A stretch of DNA of 42,040 nucleotides from an uncultured Clostridia bacterium (GTDB taxonomy: Bacteria; Bacillota_I; Bacilli_A; RF39; UBA660): positions 1-42,040 of the forward strand of contig CANRVH010000010.1 of assembly GCA_947643225.1 (NCBI GenBank), read 5' to 3'. Under the pieces are notes generated by a model. It was not told the origin of the DNA. It made no database searches and was given only the letters and a program-made list of their open reading frames with translations. Made by a program: the position numbers and the translations under genes. Shown here in pieces: positions 9,294 to 17,196 of the stretch. Each line of letters starts with the position of its first letter. Within the stretch, counting starts at the first letter, position 1.

Positions 9294-9330
9294 AAAAGGT
9301 TAAATGATAAAACATTTGCCCTTTTTATTT
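9294..9330 (+). terminator. Rho-independent terminator after the SPFH gene
   Basis: AAAAGG-tt-AAATG (9294-9306) pairs with CATTT-gc-CCTTTT (9313-9325) around a 6-base loop, followed by a T-rich tract. Confidence 0.75.
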
Positions 9331-9357
9331 GTATTCCATCTTACTTTAAATTTTATA

Positions 9358-9386
9358 TTGACGAATAAACACAATAAGTTTATAGT
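9358..9386 (+). promoter_or_regulatory. Strong sigma-A-type promoter of the ClpX-like gene
   Basis: TTGACG (9358-9363), a 17-base spacer and TATAGT (9381-9386). The SD aagggga (9405-9411) is 8 bases from the ATG at 9420. Confidence 0.75.
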
Positions 9387-9419
9387 AATAACATATAAAT
9401 AAACAAGGGGAGATTTTTA

Positions 9420-11180
9420 ATGAATAACGATTATATTGCTGCATTAATGAGAAAAACAGTAATAGGAGAAAATGCATATATATTTAATATGATTCGTCCT
9501 ATAGTAGGAGCTTATGATGATAAGGATAAGACATTTATAGATGGATGTGGTAACCAATATTTTTTCATTACTGACAAATGTTTATTGTATTCTGAAACAG
9601 AATACGCCTTTTCATCCGTTATATCGTATGAAAAAATGAAAGAATTGGCAGAAATTGAATATGACATACCTATTTATGAGTTAGAAGGACCATACTTAGG
9701 TTATTACAATGATATAGCATATTATGTAGTAATTAATGGTCCAGATGTATATTACCTACCAATTAACCTAAAAGAAGCAAATCAATTACTAATAAAGCAT
9801 ATAAAGGATCAAAAAAGAGACCAAACAGCTATAGGGATAAAGAATTTTTTAACGAAAGATTTAATTGCAGAAAACCAAAATATAAATGATACCGAAAATA
9901 AAACATATATAAAATTTAAAGCAGTCGATGAAGACGGTGAAATGGATGATAGTTTAGTAAATTTTATATCAGATATAATAACAAAAAAGTATAATCTTGA
10001 AGAATTAAAAGAGATGTATAAAGAATTTTTGGCTACCAGAGATAACATGACTTCATTAATAGATACTATAAAACTTCAAGTTGAAACTCTTGAAAATAAA
10101 GATGTAAACACTAACCCAACTAAAAAATATTTAGATGAAAATGAGCCAGAAGAAACTACCATAGATATGCAAAAATTATATAGTAAATTAAAAGAATCAG
10201 TTATTGACCAAGATAAACCACTACTAAGATTAATAACTGAAATTGATCGTCTAACATCCTCAGATGAAGAAAAAGATGGAATTTTATTAACAGGATCAAC
10301 AGGTGTAGGAAAAACATTAACCATGAATTTAATAGCTAAATATATTAACAGAGACTTTCATATAGTAGACTCAACTCAAATAACTATACCAGGATATACA
10401 GGCAAAAACATTGAACAAGTCTTATGGGATTTATATGTAAAATGTGATAAAGATCTAGAAAGAGCAGAAAAGGCAATTATCTACTTCGATGAAATAGATA
10501 AAAAAGGATCAGCAAAAAAGTCAGATATAGCTGGACAAGGAGTTTTAAATATTTTATTAAAGTTTATGGATGGTTCAACCTATAAAGCATGTGCAAATCC
10601 TCAACAGATAACATCAAATAATTCAATAGAAATTAATACAAATAAGATGTTAATTATTGCAGGCGGAGCATTCTCAGATGTATACCATAATTTAAATAAT
10701 AAAGTGGCAGGATTTGCATCTTCTAGCAATGAAAGAGAAATAATAGAACCAACTGATGCTGATTTTATAGAAAAAGGAATGATGACTGGAGAGTTTATGG
10801 GTAGACATCCAATAGTTATCCATATGAATGATCTAAATATTAACAGCAATAAAAGAATTCTATTAGAATCAAATAAGTCACCATTAAGAAAACAAATTCT
10901 AATTTTTGGTCAAAATGGAGTAAAATTAAGTTACACAGATGAATATATAGATGCAATTGCCAAAAAAGCCTATGATACTAAAAGAGGTGCTAGAGGTTTA
11001 AAAAAGATAATAGCCGATACAACATGGTGTGCATATTCAGAAATACGCTTTAATCCAAATGTATATAAAGAAGTAATATTAACGGAAGAAACAGTACAAG
11101 ATAATACAAAGTATGAAATAGTAAAAAATATCGAAAAAGAATCAAATGCAAAAGTATATGTCTATTCAAAAAATCAATAA
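9420..11180 (+). CDS. ClpX-like AAA+ ATPase with a novel N-terminal region
   Basis: 586 residues. The AAA+ core lies at about residues 240-560: Walker A GSTGVGKT (291-298), Walker B AIIYFDEIDK (about 352-361), a sensor-1-like segment (MLIIAGGAFSDVYH) and the sensor-2 motif KRGARGLKKII (about 520-530), all ClpX/HslU style. The ClpX zinc-binding domain is missing; the first 240 residues are an unrecognised mixed alpha/beta region with a short coiled coil. The loop aligned with the ClpP-docking IGF of ClpX reads VAGFASS, so ClpP binding is doubtful. It probably unfolds or remodels proteins; the substrate is unknown. Single-gene unit with its own promoter and terminator, between the YdjGHI-like set and ftsE. 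Confidence 0.75.
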   Translation: MNNDYIAALMRKTVIGENAYIFNMIRPIVGAYDDKDKTFIDGCGNQYFFITDKCLLYSETEYAFSSVISYEKMKELAEIEYDIPIYELEGPYLGYYNDIAYYVVINGPDVYYLPINLKEANQLLIKHIKDQKRDQTAIGIKNFLTKDLIAENQNINDTENKTYIKFKAVDEDGEMDDSLVNFISDIITKKYNLEELKEMYKEFLATRDNMTSLIDTIKLQVETLENKDVNTNPTKKYLDENEPEETTIDMQKLYSKLKESVIDQDKPLLRLITEIDRLTSSDEEKDGILLTGSTGVGKTLTMNLIAKYINRDFHIVDSTQITIPGYTGKNIEQVLWDLYVKCDKDLERAEKAIIYFDEIDKKGSAKKSDIAGQGVLNILLKFMDGSTYKACANPQQITSNNSIEINTNKMLIIAGGAFSDVYHNLNNKVAGFASSSNEREIIEPTDADFIEKGMMTGEFMGRHPIVIHMNDLNINSNKRILLESNKSPLRKQILIFGQNGVKLSYTDEYIDAIAKKAYDTKRGARGLKKIIADTTWCAYSEIRFNPNVYKEVILTEETVQDNTKYEIVKNIEKESNAKVYVYSKNQ

Positions 11181-11186
11181 AGTAGA

Positions 11187-11216
11187 AGACAGTTATTTTG
11201 GTAATAATTGTCTTTT
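11187..11216 (+). terminator. Rho-independent terminator after the ClpX-like gene
   Basis: AGACAGTTATT (11187-11197) and AATAATTGTCT (11203-11213) pair over 11 bp with one G:U, loop ttggt, then TTT. Confidence 0.75.
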
Positions 11217-11235
11217 GTTATGTCGAAATATATGG

Positions 11236-11241
11236 TATAAT
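11236..11241 (+). promoter_or_regulatory. -10 element of the ftsEX promoter
   Basis: TATAAT preceded by TGG (near extended -10), 25 bases before the GTG start of ftsE. The -35 is weak (TTGTTA, 15 bases upstream, or an overlapping TTTGTT). Confidence 0.5.
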
Positions 11242-11266
11242 GTATTGCATAAGGTGGATGATAGAA

Positions 11267-11965
11267 GTGGACATAATAAGATTAAAAAATGTTAAAAAAC
11301 AATATAAAAATGGTACAACAGCCATTTATGACTTAAATCTAAATATTGAAAAGGGATCCTTTGTTTTTATCATAGGTGGTTCTGGAAGTGGAAAAAGTAC
11401 CTTAATGAAGATGTTATATCGTGAAGAAAAACCAACTAAAGGTCAAATTGTAGTCGGAGGACTTAATGTGGCTAAATTAAGAAATAGCAAGGTCTATAAG
11501 TTAAGAAGAAAACTAGGAATCGTTTTTCAAGACTATCGTCTTCTACCAAAGCAGACAGTATATGAAAATGTAGCTTTTGCCATGGAAGTTATTGGGGCAA
11601 CCAAGCAAGAAACGAGAATAAGAGTGTTAAAGGCACTAGAAATAGTCGGACTAAAAAATAAAGTTCATAGTTATCCCGATCAACTTTCAGGAGGAGAACA
11701 ACAAAGAGTGGCAATTGCTCGTGCAATCGTTAATAATCCAAAAATGCTACTATGTGATGAACCAACTGGAAACCTAGATCCAGAAAAATCAATAGAGATT
11801 ATGAAAATTATTGAAAAGATTAATAAAGATTGGGGGACGACGGTTTTAGTAGTAACCCATGATAAAGAAATCGTCAACAGGATGAAAAAACAGGTCATCA
11901 CTTTAAAAGAGGGAAGACTAGTAAATAATAAAGTGAAAGGAACTTATGACAATGAAAATACTTAG
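11267..11965 (+). CDS. ftsE: Cell-division ABC ATPase FtsE
   Basis: About 232 residues from GTG 11267, chosen because SD aaggtgg (11251-11257) is 9 bases away; the ATG at 11258 touches the SD and earlier starts lie upstream of the -10. Walker A GGSGSGKST, Q-loop VFQDYRLLP (the FtsE-typical QDxRLL), ABC signature LSGGEQQR, Walker B MLLCDEPTGNLDP and H-loop VVTHDK are all intact. FtsE pairs with FtsX in the membrane and uses ATP to activate peptidoglycan hydrolases at the division site or side wall. Its 3' end overlaps ftsX by 20 bases. The M23 peptidase two genes downstream is the likely client. Confidence 0.96.
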   Translation: MDIIRLKNVKKQYKNGTTAIYDLNLNIEKGSFVFIIGGSGSGKSTLMKMLYREEKPTKGQIVVGGLNVAKLRNSKVYKLRRKLGIVFQDYRLLPKQTVYENVAFAMEVIGATKQETRIRVLKALEIVGLKNKVHSYPDQLSGGEQQRVAIARAIVNNPKMLLCDEPTGNLDPEKSIEIMKIIEKINKDWGTTVLVVTHDKEIVNRMKKQVITLKEGRLVNNKVKGTYDNENT

Positions 11966-12857
11966 AATGTTGGGAAGAAGTATTAGAGATGCTTTCAAAA
12001 GTGTTTTCCGTAACTTTAGTTTATCTCTAGCTTCAATATCCTGTATAACAATTACCTTAATTATAGTAGCAATATCAATAATTGCATCATATAATGTATC
12101 AAATTTTACGGAAGAAATAGAAAAAGACTTAACCATAGTTGTTTTTGTAGAAAATGATGCTACAGAAGAACAAATTGAAACAATTAAGGAAAGACTAAAG
12201 GACATTTCTAATATCAATCAAAAAGAAATTAAGTATGAAAGTAAAAAGCAAATAAAAGAAGAAATGCAAAAAGAATCCGATATTTTTAATGCCGTGATGG
12301 CAGATTGGGATGAGAAAGATAATCCCTTAAAGGATACATTTCAAATTAAAGTAAATAAAGCTGAAGAAATCAGTAAGACAGCAAAACAAATTGAAAAGAT
12401 TGAAAAAGTATCATTAGTTAGATATGGAGAAGGAATGGTAGACAAATTAATCGCCGCTTTTGAATCAATAAAAAAAGTAACATATGGGGCAGTGCTTGCC
12501 TTAATATTAGTAACCATCTTTTTAATTATTAATACTATTAAATTAACAATATACTCAAGAAAAAGAGAAATTAGTATTATGAGACTAGTTGGTGCAAGCA
12601 ATTTTACAATTAAAACTCCATTCATAGTTGAAGGAATGTTTCTAGGACTTTTAGGATCTATTATTCCAATATTAATCGTAATCTTTGGGTATCCTGCATT
12701 ATATGATAAAATGAATGGTTACGTTTTTACTCCCTTAGTAAATCTAATTCATCCTAATCCATTTATTTATACGGTATCACTAATGATAGCAATAATTGGT
12801 ATTATAGTTGGTATGATCGGCTCTTCATCTGCTGTTAGAAAATATTTGAAGGTGTAA
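11946..12857 (+). CDS. ftsX: Cell-division membrane protein FtsX
   Basis: 303 residues, normal length. A short N-terminal cytoplasmic stretch (LGRSIRDAFKSVFRNFSLSLAS) is followed by helix 1, an extracellular domain (about residues 55-165, with LTIVVFVENDATEEQIETI), and three further helices in the C-terminal half with the family motif ISIMRLVGASNFTIKTPF. FtsX passes the conformational signal from FtsE through the membrane to an extracellular hydrolase. The start overlaps ftsE (SD AAAGGA inside ftsE), and the peptidase gene begins one base after its stop, so the three form an operon. Confidence 0.95.
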   Translation: MTMKILRMLGRSIRDAFKSVFRNFSLSLASISCITITLIIVAISIIASYNVSNFTEEIEKDLTIVVFVENDATEEQIETIKERLKDISNINQKEIKYESKKQIKEEMQKESDIFNAVMADWDEKDNPLKDTFQIKVNKAEEISKTAKQIEKIEKVSLVRYGEGMVDKLIAAFESIKKVTYGAVLALILVTIFLIINTIKLTIYSRKREISIMRLVGASNFTIKTPFIVEGMFLGLLGSIIPILIVIFGYPALYDKMNGYVFTPLVNLIHPNPFIYTVSLMIAIIGIIVGMIGSSSAVRKYLKV

Positions 12858-12858
12858 T

Positions 12859-14055
12859 ATGAATAGAAAAAAAGTAAAATATTTACTCTTAATCGGAATA
12901 ATACTATTATCTCCCAAAAACATACATGCTAAAACAATTGCCCAATTTGAACAAGAAGTAAATAAATATACAGCCGAATTGGCAGAAAAACAAGCCAAAG
13001 TAGCAAAAAATGAAGCAGAAGTAGCTGAAATCAAAAAAAATATCGCTTCTCTTGAAAATCAAATAAAAGAAACAAAAAATCAAATTAATACATTACAAAA
13101 GGAAATAGAGGAAAGTAATAGGCAAATAGAAAAAAAGAGTAAAGAAAGTAAACAAATAATCGCTTATTATCAAGTATCGAATGGGGATAATGCTTATTTA
13201 GAATATGCCTTTGGAGCCGAAACAATCACAGATATGATATACAGAGTATCGATTGTAGAACAACTGACTGAATATAATGACCAAATCATGAAAGAATTAC
13301 AACAGCTAATTGCAGAAAATAACCGTAAGAAATCTGAGTTATCAAACAAACAACAAGAGTTGAATTCCCTAAAAAATAAACTACAAAGCGAAAAAGAAAG
13401 AATAGAAGCAGATACAAAAGGAATTGTTGAATCAATGCCATCAGTAGAAACTCAAATAAAAGAAGCCAAAGCTAATCTTGCATACTATAAAAAATTAGGA
13501 TGTGGAACAACAGAAGATATAGGGGCATGTCAATTTAGAGTAATGCAATCATCAGGAAGTTCACTCCCAAGTGTTGGAACATTTCAAAGACCAATAGATA
13601 GCGGAAAATATAGTAGAGGATGGACTGGGAATTATGGCCATAGAGGAGTTGATATGACTGGAAGTTCAGCTATACATCCAATAGCAGAGGGAGAAATAGC
13701 AGCTATATATCAGGATAGCTGTAAGAATAGTTGGTGTAAGCCAGCAGGTGGTTGGTGTAATGGTAATGCTAATATAGTAGTAGTAAGACACAATTATAAC
13801 GGAGGTTACATCTATTCAATGTATGTTCACTTAAGTCGTTATGGTAATTATAGAGTAGGCGCTAAAGTAACAAAAGAAAGTATAATTGGTTATATGGGAA
13901 CAACAGGATGCTCAACAGGTGATCACCTACATTTAGAAATAACAAAATGTCATTGGAAAGCCCAAGGTGGATGTACTTATGCTGCATTTCAAAATTCATC
14001 AATTAATCCAAGTAGTTTAGGACTACACTTTCCTTCAAGATGGAATAATCGATAA
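12859..14055 (+). CDS. Coiled-coil M23 (LytM) peptidoglycan hydrolase, likely FtsEX client
   Basis: 398 residues. Signal peptide 1-25 (KYLLLIGIILLSPKNIHA). Residues about 27-210 are a long Glu/Lys/Gln-rich coiled coil like those of PcsB, CwlO and EnvC. The C-terminal LytM domain (about 250-385) keeps the zinc ligands: HRGVDM at about residue 261 and HLH at about 356-358, so it is probably an active endopeptidase. Several cysteine pairs (CGTTEDIGAC, CKNSWCKPAGGWC) are unusual in this family in Bacillota and may form disulfides. Pcs and CwlO hydrolases use CHAP or NlpC/P60 domains for the same task; M23 is the proteobacterial choice (EnvC). Direct linkage to ftsEX supports regulation by FtsEX. 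Confidence 0.9.
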   Translation: MNRKKVKYLLLIGIILLSPKNIHAKTIAQFEQEVNKYTAELAEKQAKVAKNEAEVAEIKKNIASLENQIKETKNQINTLQKEIEESNRQIEKKSKESKQIIAYYQVSNGDNAYLEYAFGAETITDMIYRVSIVEQLTEYNDQIMKELQQLIAENNRKKSELSNKQQELNSLKNKLQSEKERIEADTKGIVESMPSVETQIKEAKANLAYYKKLGCGTTEDIGACQFRVMQSSGSSLPSVGTFQRPIDSGKYSRGWTGNYGHRGVDMTGSSAIHPIAEGEIAAIYQDSCKNSWCKPAGGWCNGNANIVVVRHNYNGGYIYSMYVHLSRYGNYRVGAKVTKESIIGYMGTTGCSTGDHLHLEITKCHWKAQGGCTYAAFQNSSINPSSLGLHFPSRWNNR

Positions 14056-14083
14056 AGAATCAAGAATATTTTGATTCTTTTTT
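14056..14083 (+). terminator. Terminator of the ftsEX operon
   Basis: AGAATCAA (14056-14063) pairs perfectly with TTGATTCT (14071-14078), 7-base loop, then T5 to 14083. Confidence 0.85.
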
Positions 14084-14144
14084 CAACAGAAACTGTGGAA
14101 AATCAAAAAACAAATTATAAATATCCACAATTTCTGTTGAAAAA
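14079..14144. repeat. 21-bp inverted repeat carrying two DnaA-box-like 9-mers
   Basis: Arms 14079-14099 and 14124-14144 are complementary at 20 of 21 positions (core caacagaaactgtgga / tccacaatttctgttg), around a 24-base AT spacer. Each arm contains a DnaA-box-like 9-mer in opposite orientation: TGTGGAAAA (14094-14102, complement TTTTCCACA) and ATATCCACA (14121-14129). It has no T-run, so it is not an ordinary terminator. The stretch 14145-14263 beyond it is AT-rich and holds a 7-codon ORF with a good SD (14234-14257) but nothing recognisable. Confidence 0.5.
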
Positions 14145-14263
14145 TTTGCACGATAATAAAAAACGATATAATAAAAATTCATAAAACAGATCGTACAATA
14201 TTATAAAAAAATAAATAAGAAGGAAGAATAACTATGAAAGAAAAGATAGAAAAGTAGTATATT

Positions 14264-14422
14264 ATGACAAGTCAGAAAAGGTCAAAGGAAATAGTATTTG
14301 ACATAATATCATATCTCCTCTTGATAATATTAAAGAAAGGTTTAAACAAAATTAGAGCAATTTTTCAAAAAAACTGCAAAAGAACCCAAAAAGGTTTACA
14401 TCATATAAGAATAACTATATAA
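14264..14422 (+). CDS. Possible small basic membrane-associated peptide (52 aa)
   Basis: An open frame of 52 codons from ATG 14264 to TAA 14420-14422. The peptide has a hydrophobic segment (VFDIISYLLLIIL) followed by a strongly basic tail (Lys, Arg, His). No convincing SD precedes the ATG, and the end of the frame overlaps the promoter of the next gene. It may be a chance ORF or the remains of a decayed gene: in another frame the upstream ATG at 14234 has a good SD but stops after 7 codons. Confidence 0.25.
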   Translation: MTSQKRSKEIVFDIISYLLLIILKKGLNKIRAIFQKNCKRTQKGLHHIRITI

Positions 14423-14423
14423 T
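14395..14423 (+). promoter_or_regulatory. Promoter of the 430-residue unknown gene
   Basis: TTTACA (14395-14400), 17-base spacer, TATAAT (14418-14423). SD ggggga (14438-14443) precedes ATG 14449. Confidence 0.75.
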
Positions 14424-14448
14424 ATAAGCTACTAAATGGGGGACATTT

Positions 14449-15741
14449 ATGGAGACAATAGAAAAAAGTAATGATTTAGATAATTTAGAGGAAGATCTTA
14501 GAATATTTAGAAAAAACGAAACAGCAGTTTATGATATGATTTCCCTTTATGAATTTCTAAGTTCAAATAAAGATAGCTATAATTTAATAGAAATTACCTT
14601 AGTAGAGAAAGTAATAAAAGATTTAGAGGATCATGATGTTATCATTCCTTATAAAGCTGAATCAATTTTAGAGCTTTTAATTTTATTATATAATCAATAT
14701 CAACAAATCATTAGAAAATATCAAAGTAAGAAAGGAAAAGAAAAAGATCATCTCAAAGATTTTGGAAACTCATATAGATATAAAGAAAAAATAATCAGAG
14801 ATGATTTAAAAAGAATACCATATAATGGAGTAAATACAGAATTTAATATAATACAAAAATTACTTTTTACTACACCTCAATTAGTTTATAAATTTTTAGT
14901 ATCTGAGCTTCCCTTAGATATTAGACTAGAAATGTTTATTGAGATATTAAGTACCAAACAAGATAAAAGTGAATACTTGTTTTTAGATCATGATAAAGAG
15001 ACTTATCTATCTACAGAGGAAATGAAAAAGTTCTATAAAAAAATGCAAGAATTACTAGGAAAAATGAGTAATATAAAAAATAGAACTAGTCAAATAGAAG
15101 AACTTTATCAGAAATTTTTAAATAGTGATGAAGAGGAAATGGTATCATTACAAAATTTTGGTTTAAATTTAAATAAGTATTATTGGATATATAGCTCTCC
15201 CCAAGATGATAAATTAAATGGTACCAAATTATCAGCTGTTAGCTATATATGTGCTAGAAAAGGAACTCCCCACTCCTTTAAAAGATTATATGAAGATAAA
15301 AGTTATTTAACAGTACCTAAAAAAATAAGAGAAAATAATGATTTCTTCATCTTAAATACTATTCATTTACTATATATTCCAAGTGTGATCAACCTTTCTC
15401 ATTTTGTTGTAACAGAAGAAAAAATAGGTTTTTTAACAAATAGAATAGTAAAAGAGTTAAAATCAATTGACATGACAAAAGAACAAACAAAAAAGAACTA
15501 TAGAAAAATTATACAAGAAATAGCAAAAGCACTAATAAATAAAGTTAAAAATAACCCAGAGTATAAACAAATCAGTGCATGTGTTAAAATACTTATGGAA
15601 TCTGTCGATATTGATCAAGAAATAAAGATAAAAAGAAGAGAACTATCTACTTTATTATATAATCTAAATGAATACGCACAAGAAAATATACCAGGAAAAA
15701 GATTAGTAAAAGAAATTAAAAATTTTCAAGCAAATAGCTAA
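14449..15741 (+). CDS. Hypothetical helical protein (430 aa)
   Basis: I do not recognise the family. The protein is charged and mostly helical, with no signal peptide and no membrane segment. It has Lys/Glu-rich coiled-coil-like stretches at about residues 60-125 and 195-230. A central part has more strand-like and aromatic character (LNLNKYYWIYSSPQDDKL, LSAVSYICARKGTPHSFKRL), and the C-terminus (350-425) is helical again. It has its own strong promoter and SD and is intact, so it is probably expressed. It stands at the left edge of the disturbed accessory region that ends at uvrB. No toxin, nuclease or ATP-binding motif is visible. Confidence 0.6.
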   Translation: METIEKSNDLDNLEEDLRIFRKNETAVYDMISLYEFLSSNKDSYNLIEITLVEKVIKDLEDHDVIIPYKAESILELLILLYNQYQQIIRKYQSKKGKEKDHLKDFGNSYRYKEKIIRDDLKRIPYNGVNTEFNIIQKLLFTTPQLVYKFLVSELPLDIRLEMFIEILSTKQDKSEYLFLDHDKETYLSTEEMKKFYKKMQELLGKMSNIKNRTSQIEELYQKFLNSDEEEMVSLQNFGLNLNKYYWIYSSPQDDKLNGTKLSAVSYICARKGTPHSFKRLYEDKSYLTVPKKIRENNDFFILNTIHLLYIPSVINLSHFVVTEEKIGFLTNRIVKELKSIDMTKEQTKKNYRKIIQEIAKALINKVKNNPEYKQISACVKILMESVDIDQEIKIKRRELSTLLYNLNEYAQENIPGKRLVKEIKNFQANS

Positions 15742-15775
15742 AATAAAAAATACAAATTAAAAATAGATCAGAAAA

Positions 15776-16078
15776 GGAGAAAGAAATATCATATACAGTA
15801 GAATTTAACTATCAAAAATACAGGGATTAATCGATACTTATCTCGAAGAACTAAGGAATATGATAGAAGATGGAACTCTAAATTCATTTAAAAAATATAT
15901 TGAATTCTATAATCCTATAACTAAAGAATTAATAGGGGCTTATATATTATCATACAATATTCAAATAAGCACTATAAAATTAAAACAGACCAATATTCAT
16001 TTGTTTAGTCTTAATAATAGTAGTGATATAAAAAATGGCATAATTATTAAGTCTTCTAAACATAAAGTAGTAATTTAA
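15776..16078 (+). pseudogene. Decayed gene fragment with frameshift
   Basis: After an SD-like aaaaggaga (15773-15781) a frame reads EISYTVEFNYQKYRD and then stops. The adjacent frame, open from just after TAA 15806-15808, continues the apparent protein (IQGLIDTYLEELRN, then from ATG 15860 MIEDGTLNSFKKYIEFYNP) to TAA 16076-16078. One single-base change would join the two. No start codon follows the SD, and the frame is too short and broken to be a working gene. Family unknown. The following 16079-16192 is AT-rich with nothing recognisable. Confidence 0.45.
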
Positions 16079-16192
16079 AGACAATATAGTAAATTAAAAT
16101 AGTCATAAAGAGTATACAAAATTTTTCTTATTATAAAAATAAAATATATTGCTAAAAATTATTTTATACCATTTAGTAAAATTAAGTTTAAC

Positions 16193-16271
16193 ATTTGCAT
16201 CCAAGCAAAAGATCAGACTTAAAATGATCAAAAATCATTAGGACACAAATTTTTAGGATTAATATAGTCGT
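16193..16271 (+). repeat. 79-bp exact direct repeat, copy A
   Basis: Begins atttgcatccaagcaaaag and ends aatatagtcgt. It is identical over 79 bases to 19153-19231. Each copy directly precedes a truncated uvrB 5' end. It contains the motif ggacacaaattttt (16241-16254), also found upstream of the intact uvrB (22571). Confidence 0.9.
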
Positions 16272-16285
16272 TAAAGAGGAGAGAA

Positions 16286-16366
16286 ATATCAAAATATAAA
16301 CCAAGCGGTGATCAATCAAAAGTTATTAAAGAACTAGTGCAAGAAATCAAAGAAGATAAATAAGAA
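16286..16366 (+). pseudogene. Truncated uvrB 5' end, copy A
   Basis: The translation [20 protein letters not shown] matches residues 6-25 of the intact UvrB ([20 protein letters not shown]), continues KEDK, and then meets TAA. The ATG and first five codons have been lost, and homology ends near 16366, before the Walker A motif. It is the most decayed of three copies. The stretch up to 16494 holds nothing else recognisable apart from the leader of the HAD gene. Confidence 0.8.
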
Positions 16367-16494
16367 CAAAATAACACTGCTAATATTAGATGAAGATACA
16401 TAATTTGTGGATGACATTCATCTCTTAATTAGTCCGTAAAATTGCATAAAAAAAATATATATGATATATTAATTAGAAAGGAAGATGATATAAT

Positions 16495-17184
16495 ATGAAT
16501 ATAATGAAAAATGAAGATGTTGAATTACTTACTTTATTAGATTGTGGCGGTGTTCTTTTTAAGGATAATCCTAATCCTAAAGAAGTTTATGCAAATATTA
16601 TAAAACTATATGGAGGAAAAGATATAGAAGAAATGGCAAAATATTTTAATTTAGAAGATAAACTTGTACAAATTAAGGCCACCGAGTTGTATAAGTCAAA
16701 ACCTCCTAAAGTAGCACCTTATTTAGCTGGAGAATTATTGATTGATGAATTAATAGAAAAAGGTGACATAGATAAGCAAACACTTATAAGTGCTCGTATT
16801 GATGCAGTTAGAAAAAGAGAAGATAAAATAATAAGTTCTTTAATAGAGGAATATCCAAGAGTTCAATTTGCTATCGCAACACAAGATGGTCAATTAGTTC
16901 ATGATGTTTTAAATCATTATTTCCCTGAGTTAGAAGAAAAATATCAGATTGTAACAACTGATCCTGATATTAATACTTATAAGACAACTCCTGAATTTTA
17001 TTATAATACAGAAAAGCGTCTTTACGTACCTACTTCAAAAATGGCGCTAGTTGATGATTCAACAGCAAATATCCAAGGTATAGAAAAAGCTGGAGGATAT
17101 GGAACATTATTTAATCCAAATGATTCAAATCAAACTTTAGAAGATACAGTAAAAGATACAATTGAGCATGTACGAAGAATGTAG
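16495..17184 (+). CDS. HAD-superfamily hydrolase
   Basis: 229 residues. Motif I is LLDCGGVLF with the candidate nucleophile Asp16; the GG form is common in HAD-IA enzymes. Motif II is plausibly FAIATQDG (Thr), and the motif IV region reads MALVDDSTANIQGIEKAGGYG with the acidic pair at about 187-188. An alpha-helical cap occupies the middle. HAD enzymes usually remove phosphate groups; the substrate here is unknown. SD agaaagga lies upstream at a rather long spacing. It is 12 bases from a PEP-synthase-like gene, so the two probably act on the same metabolite. Codons such as CCT, GTT and GCT look more frequent than in the flanking core genes, which suggests transfer. Confidence 0.75.
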   Translation: MNIMKNEDVELLTLLDCGGVLFKDNPNPKEVYANIIKLYGGKDIEEMAKYFNLEDKLVQIKATELYKSKPPKVAPYLAGELLIDELIEKGDIDKQTLISARIDAVRKREDKIISSLIEEYPRVQFAIATQDGQLVHDVLNHYFPELEEKYQIVTTDPDINTYKTTPEFYYNTEKRLYVPTSKMALVDDSTANIQGIEKAGGYGTLFNPNDSNQTLEDTVKDTIEHVRRM

Positions 17185-17196
17185 TAAGGAATTAGT

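Noticed and set aside
11198-11266. Longer ftsE starting at 11198
   Set aside because: This start lies inside the preceding terminator and upstream of the -10 element, and the extra residues do not match FtsE.
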